Origin: Candidatus Dormiibacter sp.
GTDB lineage: Bacteria > Chloroflexota > Dormibacteria > UBA8260
DNA: 5,239 bases
Assembly: GCA_025450495.1 (NCBI GenBank)
Contig: JANWHI010000047.1
Location: 1 to 5,239, forward strand
Reading direction: 5' to 3'
The notes beneath the pieces were generated by a model. It did not search any database, was not told the origin of the DNA, and saw only the letters and a list, made by a program, of their open reading frames with translations. Made by a program: the position numbers and the translations under genes. Positions 1 to 4,675 of this stretch are shown here, one piece after another. Within the stretch, counting starts at the first letter, position 1; each line of letters starts with the position of its first letter.

Positions 1-103
1 GGGCTCGGGCGCGGCGGCAGGCTCGACCACGCCGCCCATCATGACCGCCCCGGTGCCGCCAGCACCTCGATTCGTGTGCCCCGCGCGCCTAGCATGACCG
101 GGC
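1..103. other. Leader region upstream of the sigma factor, no assignable gene
   Basis: This stretch may carry fragments of a neighbour that lies mostly outside the window, but neither option is convincing. On the + strand one frame is open from base 2 to a TGA at 95-97 and would be an Ala/Pro-rich C-terminal tail. On the - strand, two adjacent ATG codons at 42-40 and 39-37 open a frame that runs off the left edge (reading MMGGVVEPAAAPEP), with a G-rich stretch shortly before them. Both peptides are low-complexity and too short to identify. A small inverted repeat, GGTGC-N5-GCACC, lies at 52-66, upstream of the likely sigma-gene promoter. Confidence 0.3.
90..95 (+). promoter_or_regulatory. Candidate -10 box for a leaderless sigma-gene transcript
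   Basis: TAGCAT fits the TANNNT form of the actinobacterial -10 element. It ends eight bases before the GTG start at 104, so a transcript would begin at or next to the start codon. No Shine-Dalgarno sequence is visible in front of the GTG, which fits leaderless expression. The -35 region is poor: TCGATT at 67-72 is at the right distance but matches the consensus at only three positions. This is an inference from spacing and motif. Confidence 0.4.
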
Positions 104-1084
104 GTGACCGCCACCATCACGGCCCCGCTGGGCGCCGACGAGTTCGAGCGCTACCGGCGCGAGCTCACCGGTTACTGCTACCGCATGCTCGGGTCCTGCT
201 TCGAGGCCGAGGACGCGGTGCAGGAGACCATGGTGCGCGCCTGGCGCTCCTACGACGGCTTCGAGGGTCGCTCGCAGCTGCGCTCGTGGCTCTACCGCAT
301 TGCCACCAACGTGTGCCTCGACATGCTCAAGGGTCGCGAGCGTCGCGCGCTGCCCATGGACTTCGGTCCGTCGCAGGAGCCCATCGAAGCCAACCTCAAC
401 ACCCGCCCCGAGGTCACCTGGATCCACCCGATCCCGGACAGCGCGCTGGCCGCGGAGGCCGACCCGGCCGACGTGGCCGTGGCTCACGAGACGATCAGGC
501 TGGCGTTCGTCGCCGCGCTCCAGCACCTTCCGCCCCGGCAGCGGGCGGTGCTGATCCTGTGCGAGGTGCTGCGCTGGCAGGCCAGCGAGGTGGCGCAGCT
601 GCTGGACACCAGCGTCGCCTCGGTCAACAGCGCGCTGCAGCGAGCCCGCGCGACGCTGCAGGCAAGCGGGCTCACCCCCGACGACACGGCGCCCCCGGCA
701 GACGAGACGCAGCGCGAGCTCCTCGCCTGCTACGTCGAGGCATTCGAGCGCTACGACCTCGACGCCCTCACAGCGTTGATCCAGAAGGACGCGCGGCAAT
801 CGATGCCGCCCTACGACATGTGGCTCTCCGGCCGTGATGACGTCCTCACCTGGTGGTTCGGCCCGGGCGCCGGCTGTCGCGGCTCGCGCCTGGTGCCGGC
901 GTCGACGGCGAACGGGACGGTGGCGTTCGGTCAGTACAAGCCGAGTGCCACGGGCAGTGGCTTCGACCCGTGGGCGCTGCAGGTCCTCGAGCTCAGGGAC
1001 GGTGGCATCGCCGAGTTCACGTTCTTCCTCGACACCCAGCTCCTCTTCCCGCTCTTCGGTCTGCCGGCGCGCCTCGAGTCGTAG
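104..1084 (+). CDS. ECF-type RNA polymerase sigma factor with C-terminal SnoaL-like domain
   Basis: This 326-residue protein is an extracytoplasmic-function sigma-70 factor that should direct RNA polymerase to a special set of promoters. Sigma region 2 spans about residues 12-80, with the core-binding and -10-recognition stretch around DAVQETMVRAWRSYDGF (38-53) and SWLYRIATNVCLD (61-73). Region 4 spans about 133-186, including LPPRQRAVLILCEVL and the helix-turn-helix ASEVAQLLDTSVASVNSALQRAR. Residues 203-318 form a SnoaL/NTF2-like extension with the hallmarks MPPYDMWLSGRDD and FLDTQLLFPLFGLP. The length and layout match the TIGR02960 (SigX5/SigG-like) family. In characterised ECF factors with such extensions (the ECF41 group) the tail controls sigma activity in place of a separate anti-sigma factor, and no anti-sigma gene is adjacent here. 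The GTG at 104 is the first possible start, because an in-frame TGA sits at 95-97. The signal that activates it is unknown. Confidence 0.93.
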   Translation: MTATITAPLGADEFERYRRELTGYCYRMLGSCFEAEDAVQETMVRAWRSYDGFEGRSQLRSWLYRIATNVCLDMLKGRERRALPMDFGPSQEPIEANLNTRPEVTWIHPIPDSALAAEADPADVAVAHETIRLAFVAALQHLPPRQRAVLILCEVLRWQASEVAQLLDTSVASVNSALQRARATLQASGLTPDDTAPPADETQRELLACYVEAFERYDLDALTALIQKDARQSMPPYDMWLSGRDDVLTWWFGPGAGCRGSRLVPASTANGTVAFGQYKPSATGSGFDPWALQVLELRDGGIAEFTFFLDTQLLFPLFGLPARLES

Positions 1085-1090
1085 CCCGGG

Positions 1091-1375
1091 TCATTCGGCC
1101 AGGACGTCCGCCAGCCCCATGAAGGCGACCAGGTCGCGAAGCTCGGCCGACGCGCCCAGCAGCCTGACCTGGCAGCCGTGCCGGCCGGCGGCGAGCTGGA
1201 TGCGGGCCAGCGCGTCGACGGTCACCGCATCCGAGCTGACGTCGCAGACGTCACACCAGGCGACGGCTGCCCCGGTCGCCTCGAGCAGGGCGCAGACGCG
1301 CTCGCACAGACCGGGGAGATCAGGACGTGCGATCGGGCCCCGGACAGCGAAGCTGATCGTGGTCTTCTGGTTCAC
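1091..1375 (-). CDS. Small STAS-domain protein (anti-sigma-factor-antagonist-like)
   Basis: This 94-residue protein is a single STAS domain with no other segment. It shows the alternating strand and helix layout of anti-sigma-factor antagonists: strand ISFAVRG, a helix over DLPGLCERVCALLEATG, strand AVAWCDV, a helix over VTVDALARIQLAAGRHG, strand QVRLLGAS, and the closing ELRDLVAFMGLADVL. By alignment to the SpoIIAA type, the usual D-S-S-G phosphorylation segment is replaced by T-V-D-A (about 52-55), so the classic phosphorylatable serine is missing. There are five cysteines, including CERVC (24-28) and CDVC (41-44). The start is GTG; an in-frame TAA at 1387-1385 excludes anything further upstream, and no good ribosome binding site is seen. 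It converges on the sigma gene with a 6-base gap, which suggests but does not prove a regulatory partnership. An MlaB-like role is an alternative. Confidence 0.8.
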   Translation of the reverse strand: MNQKTTISFAVRGPIARPDLPGLCERVCALLEATGAAVAWCDVCDVSSDAVTVDALARIQLAAGRHGCQVRLLGASAELRDLVAFMGLADVLAE

Positions 1376-1381
1376 CGCTGC

Positions 1382-1409
1382 GGGTTAAGACCATCTCGCG
1401 CGGGGTTAA
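1382..1409. repeat. Direct repeat GGGTTAA, 21 bases apart, upstream of the STAS gene
   Basis: GGGTTAA occurs at 1382-1388 and again at 1403-1409, a spacing of two helical turns, immediately upstream of the - strand STAS gene. Read in the direction of that gene the motif is TTAACCC. The arrangement could be a binding site for a regulator or part of the promoter. No standard -10/-35 pair is evident, so the role is open. Confidence 0.35.
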
Positions 1410-1422
1410 TCATCGGCGGCAG

Positions 1423-1485
1423 AATCCCCTCCCCCCTGAGACCGGCCAATGCCTTTCGACAGCGGTCGCTCTCTCCCCTCCCCTC
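1423..1485. repeat. C-rich intergenic repeat, copy A (hairpin core)
   Basis: This 63-base unit recurs in slightly changed form at 1509-1569, with a period of 86 bases. It has C-rich ends (1426-1436 and 1475-1483) around a core that can fold: bases 1438-1447 pair with 1464-1473, with one C-C mismatch and one G-T wobble, leaving a loop of about 16 bases. On the opposite strand the ends read as runs of four or more G. No coding frame is convincing here. It looks like a dispersed intergenic element of the REP or MITE kind, but only two copies can be seen in this window. Confidence 0.7.
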
Positions 1486-1520
1486 AGCTTTTCTCGGGGA
1501 GGGGCAGTAATCCCCTCCCC
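1475..1520. repeat. G-rich block able to form two mutually exclusive hairpins
   Basis: GGGGAGGGG at 1496-1504 is a perfect reverse complement of CCCCTCCCC at 1475-1483 (9 base pairs, 12-base loop) and also of CCCCTCCCC at 1512-1520 (9 base pairs, 7-base loop). The two stems share the G block, so only one can form at a time. There is no T-run after either stem, so a standard intrinsic terminator is not indicated. The block lies between the two repeat copies. Confidence 0.6.
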
Positions 1521-1569
1521 CTGAGACCGGCCAATGCTTTCAGCACCGGCCGCTCTCGCCCCTCCCCTC
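1509..1569. repeat. C-rich intergenic repeat, copy B (hairpin core)
   Basis: This is the second copy of the 1423-1485 unit, one C shorter in the left C-run and one base shorter in the loop side. Its core pairs 1523-1532 with 1548-1557 with a single C-C mismatch, and the loop can form a further TGCT/AGCA stem (1535-1538 with 1542-1545). At the position where copy A has a G-T wobble (1445/1466), copy B has a G-C pair (1530/1550), so the fold is kept although the bases differ. The ends are CCCCTCCCCC (1512-1521) and CCCCTCCCC (1559-1567). Confidence 0.7.
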
Positions 1570-1585
1570 GGCGCGACTCCGCGCC
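1570..1585. repeat. Short GC-rich inverted repeat after repeat copy B
   Basis: GGCGCG (1570-1575) pairs perfectly with CGCGCC (1580-1585) around the loop ACTC. It sits directly at the end of repeat copy B and may belong to it. Copy A has no matching stem at the same place. No function can be assigned. Confidence 0.4.
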
Positions 1586-1601
1586 TGACCGATGAGTCGT
1601 G

Positions 1602-1623
1602 GGGCTTGGCCTCGTCAAAGCCC
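1602..1623. promoter_or_regulatory. Inverted repeat upstream of the exporter operon, possible operator
   Basis: GGGCTT (1602-1607) and AAGCCC (1618-1623) form a perfect 6-base inverted repeat with a 10-base spacer. The centre is about 40 bases ahead of the GTG start at 1653. DrrAB-type exporters are often controlled by local repressors, so an operator is possible, but no regulator gene lies next to the operon in this window and no clear -35/-10 pair is seen around it. Confidence 0.3.
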
Positions 1624-1637
1624 GTGAACCCGATTGA

Positions 1638-1643
1638 AGGGAG
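1638..1643 (+). promoter_or_regulatory. Ribosome binding site supporting the GTG start at 1653
   Basis: AGGGAG lies nine bases before the GTG at 1653. It is the only good Shine-Dalgarno match in front of any of the possible starts of the ATPase gene (GTG 1653, ATG 1656, ATG 1710, ATG 1722), and is the reason the longer form was chosen. Confidence 0.5.
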
Positions 1644-1652
1644 AGAAGCGGC

Positions 1653-2744
1653 GTGATGGAGAGGGCCACCGTGGGCGAGCGCGCGAACGCGGCACAGGTC
1701 GCTGGCACTATGGTGCCGCGCATGAGCACCACGGCTGACGGCAGCGAGTTTGCCATCCGCGTGGAGGGCCTGCACAAGTCGTTCGGCAAGGTGCACGCGC
1801 TGCGTGGCATCGACTTCGTCGTGCCGCGCGGGTCGGTTCTCGGCGTCCTCGGCCCCAACGGTGCGGGCAAGACCACAGCGGTGCGGATCCTGTCGACGCT
1901 GCTGCCTCCCGACTCGGGGAGCGCATTCATCGAAGGGCACGACGTGGTGCGTGACGCGGCCGCGGTGCGCCGCGCCATCGCCCTGGCCGGCCAGGCGACC
2001 GCCATCCAGATCGAGCTCACCGGACGCGAGAACCTGGAGATCATGGGACGGCTGCGCCACCTCGACCGGCAGGATGTGCGCGTTCGTACCGCGGAGCTGC
2101 TGGAGCGGTTCGAGCTCGTCGACGCCGCCGATCGCGCGGCCAAGACGTACTCGGGAGGCATGAAGCGCCGCCTCGACCTCGCTGCCAGCCTGATGGGCGA
2201 GCCGTCGGTGCTGTTCCTTGACGAGCCGACCACGGGGCTGGATCCCTACGGCCGGCTGGGGATGTGGGACGTGATCCGCCAGCTGGCCGCGCAGGGCACG
2301 ACCATCCTGCTGACCACGCAGTACCTCGACGAGGCCGACGAGCTGGCCGACAACATCATCGTCATCGAGCGCGGCCAGGTGATCGCCGAGGGCACGTCGG
2401 ATCAGCTCAAGGATCGCGTCGGCGGCGACGTGCTCGAGTTCACCGTGGTCGACAGGGCGCTGGTGGAGGCGGCGGTGCAGGCCGTGGCGGGGCTGACCGA
2501 CGCCGAGCCCCGGGTCGACGCGGAGTCACGCCGGATCGCGCTGCAGGTCGGCAATCGCGGTTCGCACGCGCTGGTCGACGCGGTGCGGCGTCTCGATGCC
2601 GCCGGAGTCGAGACCGACGGGCTGGCGTTGCACCGGCCGTCGCTCGACGACGTGTTCCTGGCCGTGACCGGCCACGCCGCCGAGAGCGAGGACGGGGCCA
2701 CTCGACAGCGCGGTCGCAAGCCCAGCGCACCGGGAGGAGCCTGA
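1653..2744 (+). CDS. DrrA-family ABC transporter ATP-binding protein
   Basis: This is the ATPase subunit of a daunorubicin-resistance-type exporter; it hydrolyses ATP at the inner face of the membrane to drive the permease encoded next. Visible motifs are Walker [10 protein letters not shown] (67-75), the Q-loop glutamine in LAGQAT (114), signature [12 protein letters not shown] (166-177), Walker B VLFLDEP (186-192) with catalytic Glu191, and D-loop GLDP (195-198). The switch histidine is Gln223 in [13 protein letters not shown], as is usual in the DrrA family. The C-terminal DrrA-type domain ends with [13 protein letters not shown] (328-340), followed by a basic tail. The 363-residue form starts at GTG 1653, which has a Shine-Dalgarno sequence. 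The core homology begins near residue 34, so the ATG at 1722 (residue 24) is a serious alternative start. The permease gene follows after 4 bases, so the two are surely co-transcribed. The substrate cannot be told from sequence. Confidence 0.95.
   Translation: MMERATVGERANAAQVAGTMVPRMSTTADGSEFAIRVEGLHKSFGKVHALRGIDFVVPRGSVLGVLGPNGAGKTTAVRILSTLLPPDSGSAFIEGHDVVRDAAAVRRAIALAGQATAIQIELTGRENLEIMGRLRHLDRQDVRVRTAELLERFELVDAADRAAKTYSGGMKRRLDLAASLMGEPSVLFLDEPTTGLDPYGRLGMWDVIRQLAAQGTTILLTTQYLDEADELADNIIVIERGQVIAEGTSDQLKDRVGGDVLEFTVVDRALVEAAVQAVAGLTDAEPRVDAESRRIALQVGNRGSHALVDAVRRLDAAGVETDGLALHRPSLDDVFLAVTGHAAESEDGATRQRGRKPSAPGGA
1709..1714 (+). promoter_or_regulatory. Possible internal -10 box for a shorter leaderless ATPase transcript
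   Basis: TATGGT fits TANNNT and ends seven bases before the ATG at 1722, the start that best matches where homology to DrrA proteins begins. That is the spacing expected for leaderless transcripts. No -35 element is evident at the right distance, and the motif lies inside the longer reading frame, so this is only a candidate. Confidence 0.25.
2732..2739 (+). promoter_or_regulatory. Strong ribosome binding site of the permease gene
   Basis: GGGAGGAG lies nine bases before the ATG at 2749 and overlaps the last codons of the ATPase gene. This supports the permease start and close translational linkage of the two subunits. Confidence 0.75.
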
Positions 2745-2748
2745 AGCC

Positions 2749-3564
2749 ATGGCGACGACGACCGTTCAGCAACCGAGGCCGACCACCGGGCAGCTGGCTC
2801 GTTGGGCGGTGAGCGACTCGCTGGTGATGGCCAGGCGCAACCTGCTGGTCTGGCTGCGGGTGCCCGCCTACATCGTGTTCACGGTCGTTCAACCCGTGAT
2901 CTTCGTGCTGCTCTTCCGCTACGTCTTCGGCGGCGCCATCCAGGTTTCCAACACGGGCGGGTACGTCAACTTCCTGATGCCGGGAATCATCGGCCAGACC
3001 GCCGCATTCGCCACCTTCGCCACCGCGATCGCACTGGCGCAGGAGGCCAAGGCGGGCGTCATCGACCGGCTGCGCTCGCTGCCGATGGCGCGCTCCGCGG
3101 TGCTCGCGGGACGGCTCATCGCAGACGGCATCCGCATGCTCGTCACCATCCTCGTCATCGTCGCGGTGGGATACGCGGTGGGATTCCGCTTCCAGAACGG
3201 GGCACCTGGCGCGGTGGCCATGATCCTCCTGGCCGAGCTGTTCGGCATCACCATCTGCTGCGTCTCCGCGTTCATCGGCCTGGCGATCAAGGACGAGGAG
3301 GCGGTGCAGGCCTTCGGCCTGATCTGGCTGTTCCCCCTCACCTTCGTGAGCTCGGCGTTCGTCCCGATCGCAACCATGCCGGGGTGGATGCAGGCATTCG
3401 CCAACAACCAACCGGTGACGCTGGTCATCAACTCCATGCGGTCGCTGGCGCTTGGGGGCGCGCAGCAACCGCTGTTTCCCGGCCTGTGGGAGGCGCTGGC
3501 CTGGCTGGCAGGCATCCTGATCGTCTTCGCTCCGCTGGCGGTGCGGGCATACCGTCGCGCGTGA
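2749..3564 (+). CDS. DrrB-like ABC-2 type transporter permease
   Basis: This 271-residue integral membrane protein is the channel subunit that pairs with the preceding ATPase. It has the usual ABC-2 plan: a cytoplasmic N-terminus, then about six hydrophobic segments near residues 40-60, 79-97, 127-147, 155-178, 187-208 and 248-268. Between the second and third is the cytoplasmic coupling stretch EAKAGVIDRLRSLPMARSAV (99-118), the counterpart of the E-x-x-x-G-x-x-x-R-L-x-x-x-P motif of this family. FVPIATMPGWMQAFANNQPV (204-223) before the last segment is also typical of DrrB-like proteins. Length is normal. The ATG has a strong ribosome binding site inside the end of the ATPase gene and the intergenic gap is 4 bases. 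Export of a hydrophobic drug or metabolite is the family role; the actual substrate is unknown. Confidence 0.93.
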   Translation: MATTTVQQPRPTTGQLARWAVSDSLVMARRNLLVWLRVPAYIVFTVVQPVIFVLLFRYVFGGAIQVSNTGGYVNFLMPGIIGQTAAFATFATAIALAQEAKAGVIDRLRSLPMARSAVLAGRLIADGIRMLVTILVIVAVGYAVGFRFQNGAPGAVAMILLAELFGITICCVSAFIGLAIKDEEAVQAFGLIWLFPLTFVSSAFVPIATMPGWMQAFANNQPVTLVINSMRSLALGGAQQPLFPGLWEALAWLAGILIVFAPLAVRAYRRA

Positions 3565-3565
3565 C

Positions 3566-3623
3566 CGCCGCCTGAGTCGGCCGTTTACGAGCCGGCGGCG
3601 TCGCCGACAAGAAGCTTCTCAGG
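3566..3623. terminator. Nested inverted repeats between convergent genes, possible bidirectional terminator
   Basis: The 70-base gap between the permease and DUF5996 stops is rich in self-complementary sequence. CCTGAG (3571-3576) pairs with CTCAGG (3618-3623), and the adjoining TCGGC (3577-3581) pairs with GCCGA (3603-3607), leaving a 10-base bulge on the 3' side. A competing stem is CGCCGCC (3566-3572) with GGCGGCG (3594-3600). A perfect 10-base palindrome, AGAAGCTTCT, sits at 3610-3619. There is no T-run, so a classical intrinsic terminator is not shown, but the site between two convergent genes fits a role in ending transcription from both sides. Confidence 0.4.
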
Positions 3624-3634
3624 CTGTATAGCTG

Positions 3635-4564
3635 TCAAGTTATGGACGGCTGGGCCAGGCGGGTGCTGCGGCCCGGCGCGTCGACGTTGGTCCAGTCGCT
3701 GTCCCAGCCCAGGAGGTTGGCCGCGCCGTCATACGTGGTGCTGAAGAAATCGAGGATCGCCTGGCGGGGATCGGCCTGGGCGCGGACGGCGTCGTAGGGC
3801 AGGAGGAACTCGCCCATCGCCGCGTTCCACGCGGCCACGTCGGGCCGCACCGGGATCTCCTCGAGGCCCGGAGCTCCCGGGTACGCGTACGCGTAGAACG
3901 CAGCGTAGTGAGCACGTTCGTCGCCCGGCCACCAGCCTGCGCAGATCTGCTCGGCGTCCCCGCCGAAGCGCGTGATGACGTCGGCACCGGCGGGTGGCAC
4001 CAGGCGTTTGCCCGAGAAGCGCGTGAGCGCGAGATCGAAGCTTCCCCAGAAGAAGTGCACCGGCGACGTGCGCCCCCAGAAGCCGGCGTGGTGCTCCTTG
4101 GTGACGAGATCCACCATCGAGAGCACGCGATGGAAGCGCGACGCCTGCCCGGCGTCGTACGTCTCGTGGGTGCGGTCATCGGGAAACGGGATCGGGTCGG
4201 CAACCTCGGACGGAAGCACGGAGATGGCAACGTCCACGTCGAGGCGCTGCAGCGCGCGCATCACGTCGTGATAGAAATCGGCGACGGGGCCGCCCAGCGG
4301 TCGGCGCTCCACGCCACCATCGCTGCTGCGGATCACCAAGACATGATCGACGAGGTCGAGCTCCGCATCGACCGAACGTAAACCGACGGGCATCGTCGAT
4401 GTGCTCAGCCCGCGCGCGGTCACATACAGGGCAACGTTGGCCCACTCCGGTTCGAATGGGCTGAGCGCCAGGCGCAGCTTGCCGATGACCTGCGCGTACA
4501 TGTGAAGCGTGTCACGCGTCTCGCGCCACTCGTCGTAGGGAAGGGGCGGCCATTCGCTCGGCAT
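3635..4564 (-). CDS. DUF5996 family protein of unknown function
   Basis: This 309-residue soluble protein belongs to the DUF5996 family, whose biochemical role is not known. Family hallmarks are the N-terminal WPPLPYDEWRETRDTLHMYA (5-24) and VIGKLRLALSP (26-36), LYVTARGLSTSTMP (46-59), a central HHAGFWGRTSPVHFFWGSFD (158-177) with LTRFSGKR after it, and near the C-terminus GWWPGDERAHYAAFYAYAYP (210-229). It has no signal peptide or membrane segment and is rich in aromatic residues. The ATG at 4564 is preferred because GGGAG lies eight bases before it and homologues begin just ahead of the WPxLPYxEW motif. An in-frame ATG at 4597 would add 11 residues but has a poor ribosome binding site. It is divergent from the DUF1326 gene with a 111-base shared control region, and convergent with the permease. 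Confidence 0.9.
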   Translation of the reverse strand: MPSEWPPLPYDEWRETRDTLHMYAQVIGKLRLALSPFEPEWANVALYVTARGLSTSTMPVGLRSVDAELDLVDHVLVIRSSDGGVERRPLGGPVADFYHDVMRALQRLDVDVAISVLPSEVADPIPFPDDRTHETYDAGQASRFHRVLSMVDLVTKEHHAGFWGRTSPVHFFWGSFDLALTRFSGKRLVPPAGADVITRFGGDAEQICAGWWPGDERAHYAAFYAYAYPGAPGLEEIPVRPDVAAWNAAMGEFLLPYDAVRAQADPRQAILDFFSTTYDGAANLLGWDSDWTNVDAPGRSTRLAQPSIT

Positions 4565-4572
4565 CTCGAGGT

Positions 4573-4577
4573 CTCCC
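4573..4577 (-). promoter_or_regulatory. Ribosome binding site deciding the DUF5996 start
   Basis: On the - strand GGGAG lies eight bases before the ATG at 4564. The alternative ATG at 4597 has only an AGG directly touching it, which is too close to work well. Confidence 0.55.
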
Positions 4578-4597
4578 GACACATACGTTCGCTGCAT

Positions 4598-4619
4598 CCT
4601 GACGGTGCCTGACGGCACC
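4598..4619. promoter_or_regulatory. Operator-like element: direct repeat plus perfect inverted repeat
   Basis: CCTGACGG occurs twice, at 4598-4605 and 4608-4615, exactly ten bases apart, and GGTGCC (4604-4609) with GGCACC (4614-4619) is a perfect inverted repeat with the spacer TGAC. The element overlaps the likely -35 box of the DUF1326 gene and lies upstream of the DUF5996 gene, so a bound protein could affect both. The regulator is not identifiable in this window. Confidence 0.5.
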
Positions 4620-4638
4620 CGAGTCACCGCGCTATCGT
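4609..4638 (+). promoter_or_regulatory. Likely promoter of the DUF1326 gene
   Basis: CTGACG (4609-4614) resembles the -35 consensus TTGACA with two differences, and TATCGT (4633-4638) fits the TANNNT -10 form. The spacer is 18 bases. Transcription would start around 4645, giving a leader of about 30 bases that includes the ribosome binding site at 4663-4669. On the opposite strand, TACGAT at 4639-4634 could be an overlapping -10 for the DUF5996 gene, with weaker support. Confidence 0.45.
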
Positions 4639-4662
4639 ATCGAGCGCCCGGATGAAGCTCAT

Positions 4663-4669
4663 GGGGGGA
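4663..4669 (+). promoter_or_regulatory. Ribosome binding site of the DUF1326 gene
   Basis: GGGGGGA ends six bases before the ATG at 4676. It selects this start over in-frame ATG codons at 4652 and 4661, which would put the G-run inside or too close to the coding sequence. Confidence 0.6.
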
Positions 4670-4675
4670 TCGACC

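Noticed and set aside
223..223. Loss of the switch histidine in the ATPase (protein residue 223 is Gln), considered as a sign of an inactive subunit.
   Set aside because: Gln in the TTQYLDEAD segment is the normal form in the DrrA family; Walker A, Walker B, signature and D-loop are all intact.
76..837. + strand frame of 253 codons overlapping the sigma factor, with an ATG at 94.
   Set aside because: The product is Arg/Ala/Pro-rich without a domain, whereas the frame starting at 104 encodes clear sigma regions 2 and 4.
1475..1504. Intrinsic terminator for the STAS or exporter transcription units.
   Set aside because: The stem is good but no T-run follows on either strand, and it lies upstream of both flanking genes, not at the end of one.
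1423..1569. CRISPR array.
   Set aside because: There are only two units, over 60 bases each, with internal hairpins and no uniform spacers, and no cas gene is nearby.
1410..2233. - strand frames across the intergenic repeats and the start of the ATPase gene.
   Set aside because: They lie mostly antisense to the conserved ATPase core and have no recognisable protein features.
2440..3468. Long - strand frame (342 codons) antisense to the exporter genes.
   Set aside because: Its composition is dominated by His, Arg, Asp and Gly, typical of the antisense of GC-rich coding DNA. The + strand carries clear ABC transporter motifs.
3633..3638. A perfect TTGACA on the - strand near the end of the DUF5996 gene, which looks like a -35 box.
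   Set aside because: It is formed by the last codons and stop of DUF5996, and no -10 element lies at a suitable distance before any gene on that strand.
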